Below, piece by piece: positions 54,080 through 63,492 of a stretch of DNA of 64,000 bases (position 1 is the first letter of the stretch; the number at the start of each line of letters is the position of its first letter). The notes under the pieces are model-generated. The model worked only from the letters and a program-made list of their open reading frames with translations, did not search any database and was not told where the DNA came from. Made by a program: the position numbers and the translations under genes. The stretch lies in NCBI RefSeq assembly GCF_007115105.1, contig NZ_SULJ01000011.1, positions 1 through 64,000 of the forward strand, read 5' to 3'. This stretch comes from Clostridium sp. HBUAS56010. Its GTDB lineage: Bacteria; Bacillota; Clostridia; Lachnospirales; Lachnospiraceae.

Positions 54080-55942
54080 ATGAAAATACTGGATATTTAC
54101 ATCAATGGTTTTGGAAAATTCCATGGCAGGAATTTAACCTTTGGGGATGGTCTTAACATTGTCTATGGAAAAAATGAAGCTGGCAAATCCACAATCCATA
54201 CATTTATCAGAGGTATGCTTTTTGGCATCGAGCGTCAGCGGGGAAGAGTCTCCAGAAACGACCTTTACCACAAATATGAACCTTGGGAGAACAGCCAAAC
54301 CTATGAAGGTCAGATTCGTCTGGAACACAAAGAACACATTTACCGGATTGAACGGACCTTTCAGAAGAATAAAAAGGAATTTAAGATTGTAGATGAAACA
54401 GCGGGACGGGAAGTTGAACCGACCAAAGCTTTTTTAGATGATCTTTTATGCGGTCTCAGTGAAACTGCCTATATCAATACCGTCAGTATAAGCCAGTTAA
54501 AAAGTGCAACAGACGAAGGCATGGTTTCTGAACTGAAAAATTACATTGCCAATTTGAACAATAGCGGAAATCTTGCCCTTAATGTTACAAAAGCTGCTGC
54601 ATTATTAAAATCCCAGAAAAAGGAACTGGAATCACAGATGGTCCCAGAAGCAGCACGCACCTATACTTCGTTATTAAGCGAAATCCGCAATACAGAAAAG
54701 GAAATTTCCTCTCCGGAATATGAAAATCAGATTACAGAGTTTCATACTCTTCGCACAAAAGTAAAAAGCACTCTGGAAAAACAACAGCAGGAGAAGGAAG
54801 AACTGATCAAGAAAGCTGCGAAAGGCAGACAAGTATTAAGCAGTAACCAGTTTACGGACCAGGATTCCATTAATGCCTATTCCTTAAAGGCTCAGGAGAA
54901 CTTTGATGAGTATATGGAAGCCAGAGAAGCCTGCACAAAAAAACCTCAAAAGGTATTTTCCGTCCTTTCCCTGATTCTTGCAACTCTTCTTTTATGTGGA
55001 ATGGGGCTTTTGTATTATCTGGGAGAAGCCAATTACCTTACCTCTTATTACGGTCTGGATCTGTTCCTGCTTATGGGAATTATCTTGGGCGCAGCAATTA
55101 TCTTTTACTTGATCGGACTGATTTTATTTCTCCGGTTGAAGCACAATCAAAAGGATATGGAGATGAGCGCTAAAATTCTCCAGGAAATTCTCTCCAGACA
55201 CCTTGGCAATACAGAGATTTCTACAGAAGCAATAAGGGCATTTCAGAGCAGAATGACAGAATTCACCAGACTTTGTACGGCTGTTGTAAAGTCAGAAGCC
55301 GCTGTCAGCCAAAAGGCAAAAGAAATTGAGGAACTGCAAAAAAGGCAGGATGACTGTGGAGAATCCATTGAAAAACAGCAGAAAAACCAATGGGAGCTTG
55401 AAAAGAAGTTAGAACACCTTTCTAATTGTAAGACTCAGGCGGAAGGGCTGAAACATATCCTGGAGGAAAATGACCGGATTCGTGAAGAGATCACCTCCAT
55501 TGATCTGGCTCTGGAGACTATGATCAATCTCTCCTCCTCTATCCGGGATTCCTTTGGTCTTTATTTAAACCGGACGGCATCTGATTTAATTGCGGGCATT
55601 ACGGGAGGAATCTATACCAGTATGAGTGTGGATGAAAATTTAAATGTCTTTTTAAATACAAAAACCAAACTGGTTCCCTTAGAGCAGGTCAGCAGCGGAA
55701 CCATGGACCAGGTATATTTAGCACTCCGTCTTGCAGCCGCCACCTTGATTCAGGAAGGCGGAGAACGTATGCCTTTAATCTTTGATGACAGCTTTGTTCT
55801 CTATGATGATGACCGGCTGCGCACCGCCTTAAAATGGCTGATTGGCACCTATACAGATCAAATAATTATATTCACCTGCCATCAGAGGGAAGCACAGATG
55901 CTGACAGCTAACCTGATTCCCTATCACCTGGTAGAAATATAA
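54080..55942 (+). CDS. SMC/RecF-like ATPase (YhaN type) with two central membrane helices
   Basis: This 620-residue ATPase has Walker A GKNEAGKSTIHTF near residue 32 and, at the C-terminus, signature VSSGTMDQVYLALRLAAA, Walker B MPLIFDDSFVLYDDDR and switch His in FTCHQRE. The middle has coiled-coil arms interrupted by two hydrophobic helices (about residues 293-315 and 330-357). YhaN of Bacillus has the same plan but is considerably longer. It pairs with the Mre11-like protein just upstream, probably as a membrane-associated DNA-processing complex. Confidence 0.85.
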   Translation: MKILDIYINGFGKFHGRNLTFGDGLNIVYGKNEAGKSTIHTFIRGMLFGIERQRGRVSRNDLYHKYEPWENSQTYEGQIRLEHKEHIYRIERTFQKNKKEFKIVDETAGREVEPTKAFLDDLLCGLSETAYINTVSISQLKSATDEGMVSELKNYIANLNNSGNLALNVTKAAALLKSQKKELESQMVPEAARTYTSLLSEIRNTEKEISSPEYENQITEFHTLRTKVKSTLEKQQQEKEELIKKAAKGRQVLSSNQFTDQDSINAYSLKAQENFDEYMEAREACTKKPQKVFSVLSLILATLLLCGMGLLYYLGEANYLTSYYGLDLFLLMGIILGAAIIFYLIGLILFLRLKHNQKDMEMSAKILQEILSRHLGNTEISTEAIRAFQSRMTEFTRLCTAVVKSEAAVSQKAKEIEELQKRQDDCGESIEKQQKNQWELEKKLEHLSNCKTQAEGLKHILEENDRIREEITSIDLALETMINLSSSIRDSFGLYLNRTASDLIAGITGGIYTSMSVDENLNVFLNTKTKLVPLEQVSSGTMDQVYLALRLAAATLIQEGGERMPLIFDDSFVLYDDDRLRTALKWLIGTYTDQIIIFTCHQREAQMLTANLIPYHLVEI

Positions 55943-55945
55943 GAA

Positions 55946-55990
55946 AAAATATGCCCAACGGGATCTTCTGATCCAGCCAGGGCATATTTT
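55946..55990. terminator. Bidirectional terminator
   Basis: AAAATATGCCC (55946-55956) pairs with GGGCATATTTT (55980-55990), enclosing a GGATC-ttct-GATCC hairpin. T runs lie on both strands. It separates the ATPase gene from brnQ. Confidence 0.85.
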
Positions 55991-55997
55991 ATTTTTG

Positions 55998-57320
55998 TCA
56001 TGCAGTTCTATGTCTTTCCGTCTTTTTACTTCTCATCATATCAAAAAGCAATCCGATTATACAACCAAAAAGAGCAGGAACAAGCCAGCCCAATCCAATG
56101 GGATATGCGGGAAGCTTTGCAAGAGTGCCATGTAACAATGCAAATCCTGCCTGTTCCAGAGATAATAGCACGCTGGCTGCCCCGGTCAGACTAATGGTAC
56201 AAAAGTAAACTCCTCTCCAGCGCTTTCCGTTGTGGAATACAAAGGAAAGAAGGATTAGTACGATTGCCACGGGATAGAGAGCATTTAAAATCGGAACTGA
56301 GATTTCTAATATTCTTGTCAATCCAATATTGGAAATAAGGAAACTTATAAGAGCAAAAATCAATGCCCATACCCGATATCCAATTTGAGGAATAATCGTG
56401 CAAAAATACTTACTGCAGCAACTGATCAGCCCAATACAGGTATTTAAGCAGGCAATGAAGAAAATAGCCGCCAGAATCATCAGACCGGCATTGCCATACA
56501 GGTAACGCACTGCCTGATTGAGTGTCTGTGCCCCATTTTCTAAGGAACCAAAGGCACCCCCGGTGGCAGCACCAACATGAGCCAACGCTCCATATACAAG
56601 AAGCAGAATCACACCCGCAATCAGACCGGCCTTTATGGTTTCGCCTACCACAACCGACTCTTTTCTCACTCCGATCGCCTGGATATTAAGAGATATTACG
56701 ATTCCAAACGTGAGGGCGGCAAGTGTATCCATGGTCATATACCCCTCTAAAAATCCCTTCATCAAAGGATTAGCGGTATATATGACATCCGGTACGCCAT
56801 AAGATCCCGGCGGAAAAATTACAATTCCCCAAAAAATCACAGCAATCAGAATAAGAAGACAGGGGGTTAAAATCTTACCCAACCGATTGGTCAACTGATC
56901 TGGATTTAATGAAATAAAAAAGGCAATTGCAAAAAATACAGCGGAATAAAGAAACGGAGCTGCCGGATATTCCCCTTTTCCAAGAAACGGAACCACCGCC
57001 ATCTCAAAGGATGTACTGGCTGTTCTTGGAATGGCAAGACACGGACCAATGGAGAGATAATTAAGCAAGGTAAAAACAAAGGCAAACCTTGGATGAACCC
57101 GCTCTGCCAATTGATAAAATCCTCCTGCCTTTGCGACTGAAATTACTCCAAGAACGGGAAAACCAATAGCAGTTAATCCAAAGCCAGCCATGGCAATCCA
57201 TGTATGTGTTCCTGCCAGTGAACCTAAAAAGGGCGGAAAAATCAGATTTCCCGCCCCAAAAAACATGGAGAAAAGTGTGAGACCAACTAAAACCAGATTA
57301 CGCTTTGATAATCGTTCCAT
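55998..57320 (-). CDS. brnQ: Branched-chain amino acid transporter BrnQ
   Basis: This 440-residue transporter of the LIVCS family has about 12 membrane helices. FGAGNLIFPPFLG at the N-terminus and the PRTASTSFEMAV segment are family signatures for cation-coupled uptake of Leu, Ile and Val. GGGGGA precedes the ATG. It follows prs by 12 bp on the same strand, presumably one transcript, and ends at a bidirectional terminator. Confidence 0.94.
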   Translation of the reverse strand: MERLSKRNLVLVGLTLFSMFFGAGNLIFPPFLGSLAGTHTWIAMAGFGLTAIGFPVLGVISVAKAGGFYQLAERVHPRFAFVFTLLNYLSIGPCLAIPRTASTSFEMAVVPFLGKGEYPAAPFLYSAVFFAIAFFISLNPDQLTNRLGKILTPCLLILIAVIFWGIVIFPPGSYGVPDVIYTANPLMKGFLEGYMTMDTLAALTFGIVISLNIQAIGVRKESVVVGETIKAGLIAGVILLLVYGALAHVGAATGGAFGSLENGAQTLNQAVRYLYGNAGLMILAAIFFIACLNTCIGLISCCSKYFCTIIPQIGYRVWALIFALISFLISNIGLTRILEISVPILNALYPVAIVLILLSFVFHNGKRWRGVYFCTISLTGAASVLLSLEQAGFALLHGTLAKLPAYPIGLGWLVPALFGCIIGLLFDMMRSKKTERHRTA

Positions 57321-57332
57321 TCGTCCCCCAGA

Positions 57333-58508
57333 TTACCTGTCACCAGAACGATAACGTTCCAGTACCCGGTTAATTCTTGTTGTAGGATTCAACAGATCAC
57401 TTAAAGAAGCATCATGATTCAAGTTGTCTATAATCAATGCAATATATTTGCTCATATCCACATCAATGTAATAAGGTCTGGAAAGAAGATCCGGAGTCTG
57501 ATATACAAGATTGGTTGTAAGAATCCGGTCAATAAAACCATTCTCATAATATTCATCAAACTTGGCAAGGCCATTGGTGAACAGACCAAAGGTTGCACAC
57601 ACAAATACCTTTCTTGCCTTTCTTCTCTTCAACTCTTTGGCAACGTCAAGCATGCTCTCACCAGAAGAAATCATATCATCAACAATAATTACATCCTTGC
57701 CTTCCACACTGCTTCCCAGGAATTCATGGGCAACAATCGGGTTGCGTCCATTTACAATCTGTGTATAGTCACGGCGTTTGTAGAACATACCCATATCAAG
57801 ACCTAACACATTGGCAAAATACACAGCACGTCCCATACCGCCTTCATCCGGACTGATCACCATCATATGATCGCTGTCAATCTCCAGCTCTTTCTCATTC
57901 TTCAACAGATGCTTGATGAACTGATAGATGGGTTGTACTGTCTCAAATCCCTTTAATGGAATGGCATTCTGTACTCTGGGATCGTGAGCATCAAATGTAA
58001 TGATATTCTCCACTCCCATGTTCACCAGTTCCTGAAGAGCAAGAGCACAGTCTAAGGACTCTCTGCTGGATCTCTTATGCTGTCTGCTTTCATATAAGAA
58101 AGGCATAATTACGTTGATCCTGCGTGCTTTTCCTGCCGCTGCAGCGATTACACGCTTTAAATCCTGGAAATGATCATCTGGAGACATATGGTTTGTCATA
58201 CCGCTCAAAGAATAGGTCAGGCTGTAGTTGCAGACATCAACCATAACATATAAGTCATCTCCACGAATGGATTCCTGTAATGTACCTTTTGCTTCTCCAG
58301 TTCCAAATCTTGGCGTACTGGCTCCCACCAGATAGGTATCTCTCTGATAACCGGAAAAAGCAATGGTAGACTTATGCTCGCTCTCGCGTTCCTGCCTCCA
58401 TTCAACCAGATAATCATTCACCTTTCTGCCTAATTCCCTGCAGCTCTTTAAGGGTATGAGGCCAAGGGGACCAACTGGAATGGTCTCTATCGTTTTCTCT
58501 TCGTAAAG
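57333..58508 (-). CDS. Ribose-phosphate pyrophosphokinase (long form)
   Basis: This enzyme of about 391 residues makes PRPP from ribose-5-phosphate and ATP. The N-terminal domain has MVDVCNYSLTYS and PFLYESRQHKRSSRESL (catalytic flexible loop region), then DAHDPRVQNA. The PRPP loop is VIIVDDMISSGESM. It is about 75 residues longer than classical Prs, so a second canonical copy may exist elsewhere. GGAGGAGAAAAGA precedes the ATG at 58508. It lies between dnaC and brnQ. Confidence 0.9.
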   Translation of the reverse strand, partial: LYEEKTIETIPVGPLGLIPLKSCRELGRKVNDYLVEWRQERESEHKSTIAFSGYQRDTYLVGASTPRFGTGEAKGTLQESIRGDDLYVMVDVCNYSLTYSLSGMTNHMSPDDHFQDLKRVIAAAAGKARRINVIMPFLYESRQHKRSSRESLDCALALQELVNMGVENIITFDAHDPRVQNAIPLKGFETVQPIYQFIKHLLKNEKELEIDSDHMMVISPDEGGMGRAVYFANVLGLDMGMFYKRRDYTQIVNGRNPIVAHEFLGSSVEGKDVIIVDDMISSGESMLDVAKELKRRKARKVFVCATFGLFTNGLAKFDEYYENGFIDRILTTNLVYQTPDLLSRPYYIDVDMSKYIALIIDNLNHDASLSDLLNPTTRINRVLERYRSGDR

Positions 58509-58583
58509 CATTCTTTTCTCCTCCAACGTATCTAAATACAAAGTAACATTTATTTTATAACATTATGTACAGAATTAGTCAAG

Positions 58584-59579
58584 TTAATCGGTTCTTTTCG
58601 CTTTCTTTCTTATGCGGATATCGTCTCCATAAATCGGGATGATCGTATAGTGGCTGATCAGCCTTGATGTTACCCGTTCTGTATACCGGTCCCGCAATTC
58701 ATTGATGGGATGATTGGTGGATATAATGGTTGACTTTCGGGAATTAAGCCGTTCATTGATGCAGTAAAAAAGCTCTGATGATGTAAAGCTGTTATTCAGC
58801 TCTGTTCCAAGATCATCAATGATCAGAAGATCACAATCTAAAATGTACTGGTACATTCCTTTCATGTCCTCTTCATCCTGATAATCGAACCGGTTCTTGG
58901 AAAAAACTTCAAACAGATCGTTGGCGGATAAATAGATGACCGAATAGTACTGGTCAATCAGCTCTTTTGCAATACAGTTTGTCAAAAATGTCTTTCCAAC
59001 TCCTGTCGGACCTGTAAAGAGCAGGTTCCCGCCTTCTGTGGAAAACTCTCTGGTAAAATTCCTGCAGGTCTCCGCCACTTGTGCCATGTATTGCTTAACG
59101 GTACGGTTTAACTGGGGAATCACCCTGGTGTCGTCAAAATATTCTGTGGAAAATGTATTAAAATTCTCCACTGTCACGATCTGTTCAATGTTTGACTGGG
59201 CATAGAGGTAACGCATCTCGGATTGGCGGAAACAGTGACATTTAACTCCGTCTGAATATCCTGTATCCTTACAGTCCCCACACCGGTACCGCATCTCCAT
59301 ATAATCCGGGGCAAAACCTGCAGACCTTAAGAGCACCCCCTTTTGTTCTCTTAAGTCTGCAATCTCTTCCCGCAGTTCATTCAACGCTCCCTTATCCCCT
59401 TCTAAAAGTCTGCGGGCACAGGCAACAGCTCTTGAACTGATGGACTGATCCAGCTCTTTTATGACCGGAACCTTTTGGTATACCTGTGCAACCCGCTCCT
59501 CCTGTTCATGACGGTTCTTAAACTGCTGCTGCCCGTAAGCCCTCATGATGGCATCGTACTGTGAATTGCTCAGTGCCAT
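58584..59579 (-). CDS. Replicative helicase loader (DnaC/DnaI-type ATPase)
   Basis: This 331-residue AAA+ protein loads the DnaB-type helicase. The N-terminal region has a four-Cys-like zinc site (CGDC and KCHC near residues 95-115), as in DnaI. Walker A GPTGVGKTFLTN is near 190, Walker B LLIIDDLGTE near 250, and a sensor/Arg-finger region ERVTSRLISHY follows. CGGAGG precedes the ATG. It follows a DnaD-type gene by 36 bp, the usual pairing. Confidence 0.93.
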   Translation of the reverse strand: MALSNSQYDAIMRAYGQQQFKNRHEQEERVAQVYQKVPVIKELDQSISSRAVACARRLLEGDKGALNELREEIADLREQKGVLLRSAGFAPDYMEMRYRCGDCKDTGYSDGVKCHCFRQSEMRYLYAQSNIEQIVTVENFNTFSTEYFDDTRVIPQLNRTVKQYMAQVAETCRNFTREFSTEGGNLLFTGPTGVGKTFLTNCIAKELIDQYYSVIYLSANDLFEVFSKNRFDYQDEEDMKGMYQYILDCDLLIIDDLGTELNNSFTSSELFYCINERLNSRKSTIISTNHPINELRDRYTERVTSRLISHYTIIPIYGDDIRIRKKAKRTD

Positions 59580-59615
59580 AATAACCTCCGTTCTATCTTT
59601 CGATCTGTAACACGA

Positions 59616-60677
59616 TTACTGTTTGGTTAGTTCTTCAAGAATCAGGGCATCGTAATCAATCTCCCTCTGAGGAAAGTTCTGAAACTGATTCTGGCTGCTC
59701 TTTCCCTTAAAGGACTGGGACTGCTTATATCCTCCCTCTGTTCCCGGCTTCTTTCCATTTTTGAATTCTCCGCTCTTTGAACGGTCTGCATACAGCTCGT
59801 CCTGCTTCTTAACCTCTGTCATCGTACGGACTCCCGCCTTCTTCCAGCCTTCCAGGATCTTATCTGCATACTGGAAACTGGGTTTGTTGGTTGCTGACAA
59901 AGTTCGGTTGCATGCTTCAATCACGATCTCCCTGGTGAAACCATAAGAAGAAAACCATCGCTCTAAAAATCCCCGTTCCATATCACCAGGATTCCTGTCA
60001 CTTAATCCAAAAGCTCTCATAACTGCATAATAGTCCTTAGTAAAAGAAACGGCATTCCCCTTGGCTTCTTCAACAGTCTTAAAGCCCTTCTCATGCCAGT
60101 TAATGGCAACTGTCTCAATATAGCGAATGCTTTTGTGACCCGCCTGTACACAGTATTCAACCAGATACTCAAGAAGTTCTGCCGGCATATGAAGCCCATC
60201 ATAAAGATAGGCAAAGACTTCACACTCTCTCTGTGTAAAAACCTTATTCATATATTTCTGGGCAATATAAAGGAGCTGGGAAAAATCCTCATCTCCTGCA
60301 AGTCCGCTGATCTTCTCCGGGGTATAAGCGGGACGCTCCGCCGGTGTCTCCGTCTTTTTCAGAACAGAAGGTGCCGCCGCCACGCTTCCGGAACAGGCGG
60401 TCTCAGAAACTGCCGGAGAAGCCTCAGATTTCTTCACAGCTTCCTCAGCAAGTACTCCCGCCTTTTTCCAATAATTCAGCGCACGCATCACATCCGCCTC
60501 TGTATGGTTCAGTGCATCTGCGATCATGGATACCGTTACGTCTTCTCCTTCATGACGCAGAAGGAACAAGTACTCTTTGATGTATTCTCCGTTGGCCTGA
60601 GCCATATATTCATCTATGAAATCGTTGGATATCACCGTTGCACGGACCCTTAAACTACTCTTCACATTCACTGCCAT
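59616..60677 (-). CDS. DnaD-domain replication initiation protein
   Basis: This 353-residue protein has an N-terminal winged-helix segment (VSMIADALNHTEADVMRALNYW), an Ala/Ser-rich linker, then two DnaD/DnaB_2 helical domains (about 130-215 and 220-300) with a basic, Gln-rich tail. It corresponds to DnaD/DnaB, which remodel DnaA-oriC complexes and recruit the helicase loader. AAGGTGAGG precedes the ATG. An extended -10 (TGTTATGAT) lies 26 bp upstream and DnaA boxes a little further. Confidence 0.9.
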   Translation of the reverse strand: MAVNVKSSLRVRATVISNDFIDEYMAQANGEYIKEYLFLLRHEGEDVTVSMIADALNHTEADVMRALNYWKKAGVLAEEAVKKSEASPAVSETACSGSVAAAPSVLKKTETPAERPAYTPEKISGLAGDEDFSQLLYIAQKYMNKVFTQRECEVFAYLYDGLHMPAELLEYLVEYCVQAGHKSIRYIETVAINWHEKGFKTVEEAKGNAVSFTKDYYAVMRAFGLSDRNPGDMERGFLERWFSSYGFTREIVIEACNRTLSATNKPSFQYADKILEGWKKAGVRTMTEVKKQDELYADRSKSGEFKNGKKPGTEGGYKQSQSFKGKSSQNQFQNFPQREIDYDALILEELTKQ

Positions 60678-60702
60678 AACCTCACCTTTTTATCATGTTC
60701 TT

Positions 60703-60711
60703 ATCATAACA
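60703..60711 (-). promoter_or_regulatory. Extended -10 promoter of the dnaD operon
   Basis: Minus strand TGTTATGAT (60711-60703); no convincing -35. A DnaA-box-like TTATCCACC lies at 60741-60749, just upstream of the -35 region. Confidence 0.5.
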
Positions 60712-60740
60712 CAGGTACGGAGAAAAGAAAATAGGGGCAG

Positions 60741-60939
60741 TTATCCACCAAATAAATTGTGGAAATTGTGGATAATGTGGAAATCAGGTATACATAATAC
60801 GGATTTCCTCTTCCTATCATGTCGATTTGCTGATAAAACCGACATTTTCCAAATTGTGAGACTTCAAATTATGTAAATCAAAAAATCCACATAGTTTCTT
60901 AACATAAAATGTTGAAAACTATGTGGATAATGTGGATAA
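60741..60939. promoter_or_regulatory. Cluster of DnaA boxes
   Basis: Perfect 9-mers TGTGGATAA (complement TTATCCACA) lie at 60767-60775, 60922-60930 and 60931-60939. One-mismatch TTATCCACC is at 60741-60749, and near matches at 60757-60765 (TTGTGGAAA), 60776-60784 (TGTGGAAAT) and 60883-60891. The sites fall in two groups, upstream of dnaD and directly after the murC stop. Binding by DnaA is inferred from consensus. Confidence 0.75.
60879..60928 (-). terminator. murC terminator containing DnaA boxes
   Basis: On the minus strand ATCCACATAGTTT (60928-60916) pairs perfectly over 13 bp with AAACTATGTGGAT (60897-60885), followed by TTTTTTG. The stem carries a complete DnaA box on one arm and part of one on the other. 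Confidence 0.8.
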
Positions 60940-62319
60940 CTACAATCCCAACAGAGTTTCTCCCACTTTTACAATGTCTCCAGCTCCCATAGTTATCAAC
61001 AAATCACCGTGTATACAATTATTTAAAATAAATGTTTCAATCGCTTCAAAAGAAGGGATGTAATGAGCTTTTACCCCATTTTTCTCGATTCTTTCCACAA
61101 TATCCCTGGAACTGATCCCCAGATTGTCGGTTTCCCGTGCAGCGTAAATATCTGCCAGCACCACTTCGTCAGCCAGTGACAATGCCTGCGCAAAGTCATC
61201 CAGAAAGGCTTTTGTTCTGGTATAAGTATGGGGCTGAAAAACAACCCAGAGTTTTTTATGTGGATAATGTTTGGCAGTCTCCAAGGTGGCTTTTATCTCC
61301 TGTGGATGGTGTGCATAATCATCAATGATTGTAACGCCTGCTATCTCTCCCTTTTTTTCAAACCGTCTGTTTGTTCCGGTAAACCGTTTTAATCCTTTTT
61401 TTACCATCTCAAGGGTAATTCCCAGTTCGGAGCAAAGAGCAATTGCCGCCAGAGAATTATACACATTGTGTTCTCCCGGAACGCCTAAAACAACCGTATC
61501 TACCATAACTTCATCAATCTTTAAATCATATGTTGCCCTGGCAAGATCATCGAACCGGATGTTCTCCGCCTGATACCTGCTTTTGTGGCTTTTTCCGAAG
61601 GTGACCACCTTACAGGGAAGTTCTTCAATGATCTCTTCCATGTGGTCAATATCCTGATTCATAACTAATAATCCATTCTCTGGAACCTTTTGTGCAAAAA
61701 GGCGGAAGGAATTCCTGATATCTTTTATATCTTTAAAGAAATCCAGATGATCTGCTTCTATATTTAGTATCACTGCTGTAGTTGGGAAAAAGGATAAGAA
61801 GCTGTTGGTATATTCACATGCTTCCGTTACGAAAAGATCTGGTCCTCCCACCCTTATATTCCCGTTGATGGAGTTTAATATTCCTCCTACGGAGATAGTC
61901 GGGTCTGTGTCCGCAGATAATAAAATTTCAGTAATCATGGATGTGGTTGTAGTCTTTCCATGAGTTCCTGAGATAGCAATGGCATTTGCGTAATTCTTCA
62001 TCATCTGTCCCAGAAGTTCTGCTCTGCTTAAAATGGGAAGTCCCACCTCGCTGGCTCTTGCAAACTCTGGATTATCCGGATGTACGGCTGCTGTATAAAC
62101 CACCACATCAATTCCTTCTGTTATATTCTCCGGTCTTTGTCCGTATGCCACCTTTGCACCCTTTGCTTCTAAATGGCGGGTTAGATCTGATTCATGAGCG
62201 TCCGATCCAGTTACCGTAAATCCTTCATCAATCAGAATCTCTGCCAGCCCGCTCATGCTGATTCCACCTATTCCAATAAAATGAATTGCCTGTGGTTTAT
62301 TAAAATCAATCTGATACAT
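60940..62319 (-). CDS. murC: UDP-N-acetylmuramate--L-alanine ligase
   Basis: This ligase of about 459 residues adds L-Ala to UDP-MurNAc in peptidoglycan synthesis. IHFIGIGGISMSGLAEIL is the N-terminal nucleotide loop, AISGTHGKTTTTSM the ATP P-loop, VTEACEYTNSFL and the C-terminal DDYAHHPQEI domain follow. The ATG at 62319 has AAGGA about ten bases upstream; a 16-residue extension to 62367 is not family-like. The stop is directly followed by DnaA boxes and a terminator. Confidence 0.96.
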   Translation of the reverse strand: MYQIDFNKPQAIHFIGIGGISMSGLAEILIDEGFTVTGSDAHESDLTRHLEAKGAKVAYGQRPENITEGIDVVVYTAAVHPDNPEFARASEVGLPILSRAELLGQMMKNYANAIAISGTHGKTTTTSMITEILLSADTDPTISVGGILNSINGNIRVGGPDLFVTEACEYTNSFLSFFPTTAVILNIEADHLDFFKDIKDIRNSFRLFAQKVPENGLLVMNQDIDHMEEIIEELPCKVVTFGKSHKSRYQAENIRFDDLARATYDLKIDEVMVDTVVLGVPGEHNVYNSLAAIALCSELGITLEMVKKGLKRFTGTNRRFEKKGEIAGVTIIDDYAHHPQEIKATLETAKHYPHKKLWVVFQPHTYTRTKAFLDDFAQALSLADEVVLADIYAARETDNLGISSRDIVERIEKNGVKAHYIPSFEAIETFILNNCIHGDLLITMGAGDIVKVGETLLGL

Positions 62320-62458
62320 GTCTTTTCCATCCTTAATTTTGTATTCGGCATTTCTTAATACTTTCACTTACTTTTACTGCTTTTTTCTTCGAAAGTCAAC
62401 TGCTTTCTCTTCTATTATATAAGAAAGCATACAGAAAATCTACTGTAGAATCCCAATC

Positions 62459-62502
62459 AAAAAAAGGCACCTTACAGATTTTATGACCTGTAAAGTGCTT
62501 TT
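62459..62502 (-). terminator. Intrinsic terminator after the triple-repeat gene
   Basis: AAAGGCACCTTACAG (62463-62477) pairs with CTGTAAAGTGCTTTT (62488-62502). On the minus strand it ends in seven T. Confidence 0.85.
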
Positions 62503-62515
62503 TATGACATGATTA

Positions 62516-63307
62516 TCAGAAACCGTCCGCTTCCAGAACTCTCCCAGAGACTAACATAGCCTCCAGAACACCGGAAATCATGCACAGCATTTCTTTAAAA
62601 CTACGAAACTGCTGCTGTACCCTTGCTTCACGCCAGTATAGAATCCCCTGCCAGGTAAAGTGTTCCCGAAACATCACTTTTACGGAAAATGAGGCATTTC
62701 TTCCAACTGCCTGCAGCAACGGACCTGCCTCGGTGCATACCAGTTTATCAAGACAGATGCCAAATACGGGTGGGGATTCCTGCCCCATATCAATATCCAT
62801 ATAACTCTCGCTGGGCTTCCACTGTTCATTATAGGAACACGCAGGGTTATTTAAAGCAAGGGCAGCCCGGTTCACTTCTCGTTTATTTCCCTTTAAAATA
62901 GCATCCGACAGCAGAATAAACTGCAGTTCACTTTCAAATGCTTCTTTGCACAATCCATGATTCCAAAATATGTTTCCCTGCCAGCTTGCATGGTAACGAA
63001 ACCTGAGATAAATATAAAGTGTATTAAGATTTCCTGTATGACGCTCCCGCCTTATCCTCTGCATAGGAAATTCCAAAGGATTGGCTCCCGGCAGACTGCG
63101 TGTCTCAAAAGTCTGCCTCGGACCTTCTATCGCATCAAAAATCCGGTCCATATAAATCATCATTTCTGTAAAACTGTTAAATGGAACCCCAAGGGAACTG
63201 CCGCTTTGAAAGATCACGCCCTTAATATTCCAGTTCTCATAAGAATCTACTGCTATTGTCAAATACCTGTCTGTCTCATTGACTCCACTTAATCTTCCAA
63301 CTGCCAT
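62516..63307 (-). CDS. Unrecognised protein with three internal repeats
   Basis: This protein of about 263 residues is one I do not recognise. It contains three copies of a roughly 45-residue unit at about 16-60, 97-138 and 207-251: two strands ending W-x-G-x-I/L-x-W, then F-x-S-x-x-E-h-x-x-h helix. The clearest are SWQGNIFWN and TWQGILYWR. No signal peptide or membrane helix is seen. GGGAT lies before the ATG at 63307; an ATG at 63349 is possible. It stands alone between murC and a QueT gene, ending at a strong terminator. Confidence 0.7.
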   Translation of the reverse strand: MAVGRLSGVNETDRYLTIAVDSYENWNIKGVIFQSGSSLGVPFNSFTEMMIYMDRIFDAIEGPRQTFETRSLPGANPLEFPMQRIRRERHTGNLNTLYIYLRFRYHASWQGNIFWNHGLCKEAFESELQFILLSDAILKGNKREVNRAALALNNPACSYNEQWKPSESYMDIDMGQESPPVFGICLDKLVCTEAGPLLQAVGRNASFSVKVMFREHFTWQGILYWREARVQQQFRSFKEMLCMISGVLEAMLVSGRVLEADGF

Positions 63308-63439
63308 CTTTCCATCCCTGTCCTCATGTAATATTCTAATTATAAACATAGATGGTTACATTCTGGTTACATGTTTTATACTTTATAAAATATTATTTTT
63401 TCACTGTAACTATACCAGTTTATCTATAAATGGATAATA

Positions 63440-63476
63440 GAAAGCCCCTGGTCATGTCAGACAACCAGGGGCTTTC
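63440..63476. terminator. Hairpin after the QueT gene
   Basis: GAAAGCCCCTGGT (63440-63452) pairs perfectly with ACCAGGGGCTTTC (63464-63476), 17 bp beyond the queT stop; only short T runs follow. Confidence 0.75.
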
Positions 63477-63492
63477 TATCAATAAGAATGAT

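Noticed and set aside
60741-60939. A chromosomal replication origin
   Set aside because: DnaA boxes are present, but dnaA, dnaN and a clear unwinding AT-cluster are not, and the region serves as terminator and promoter space; a regulatory or titration role fits better.
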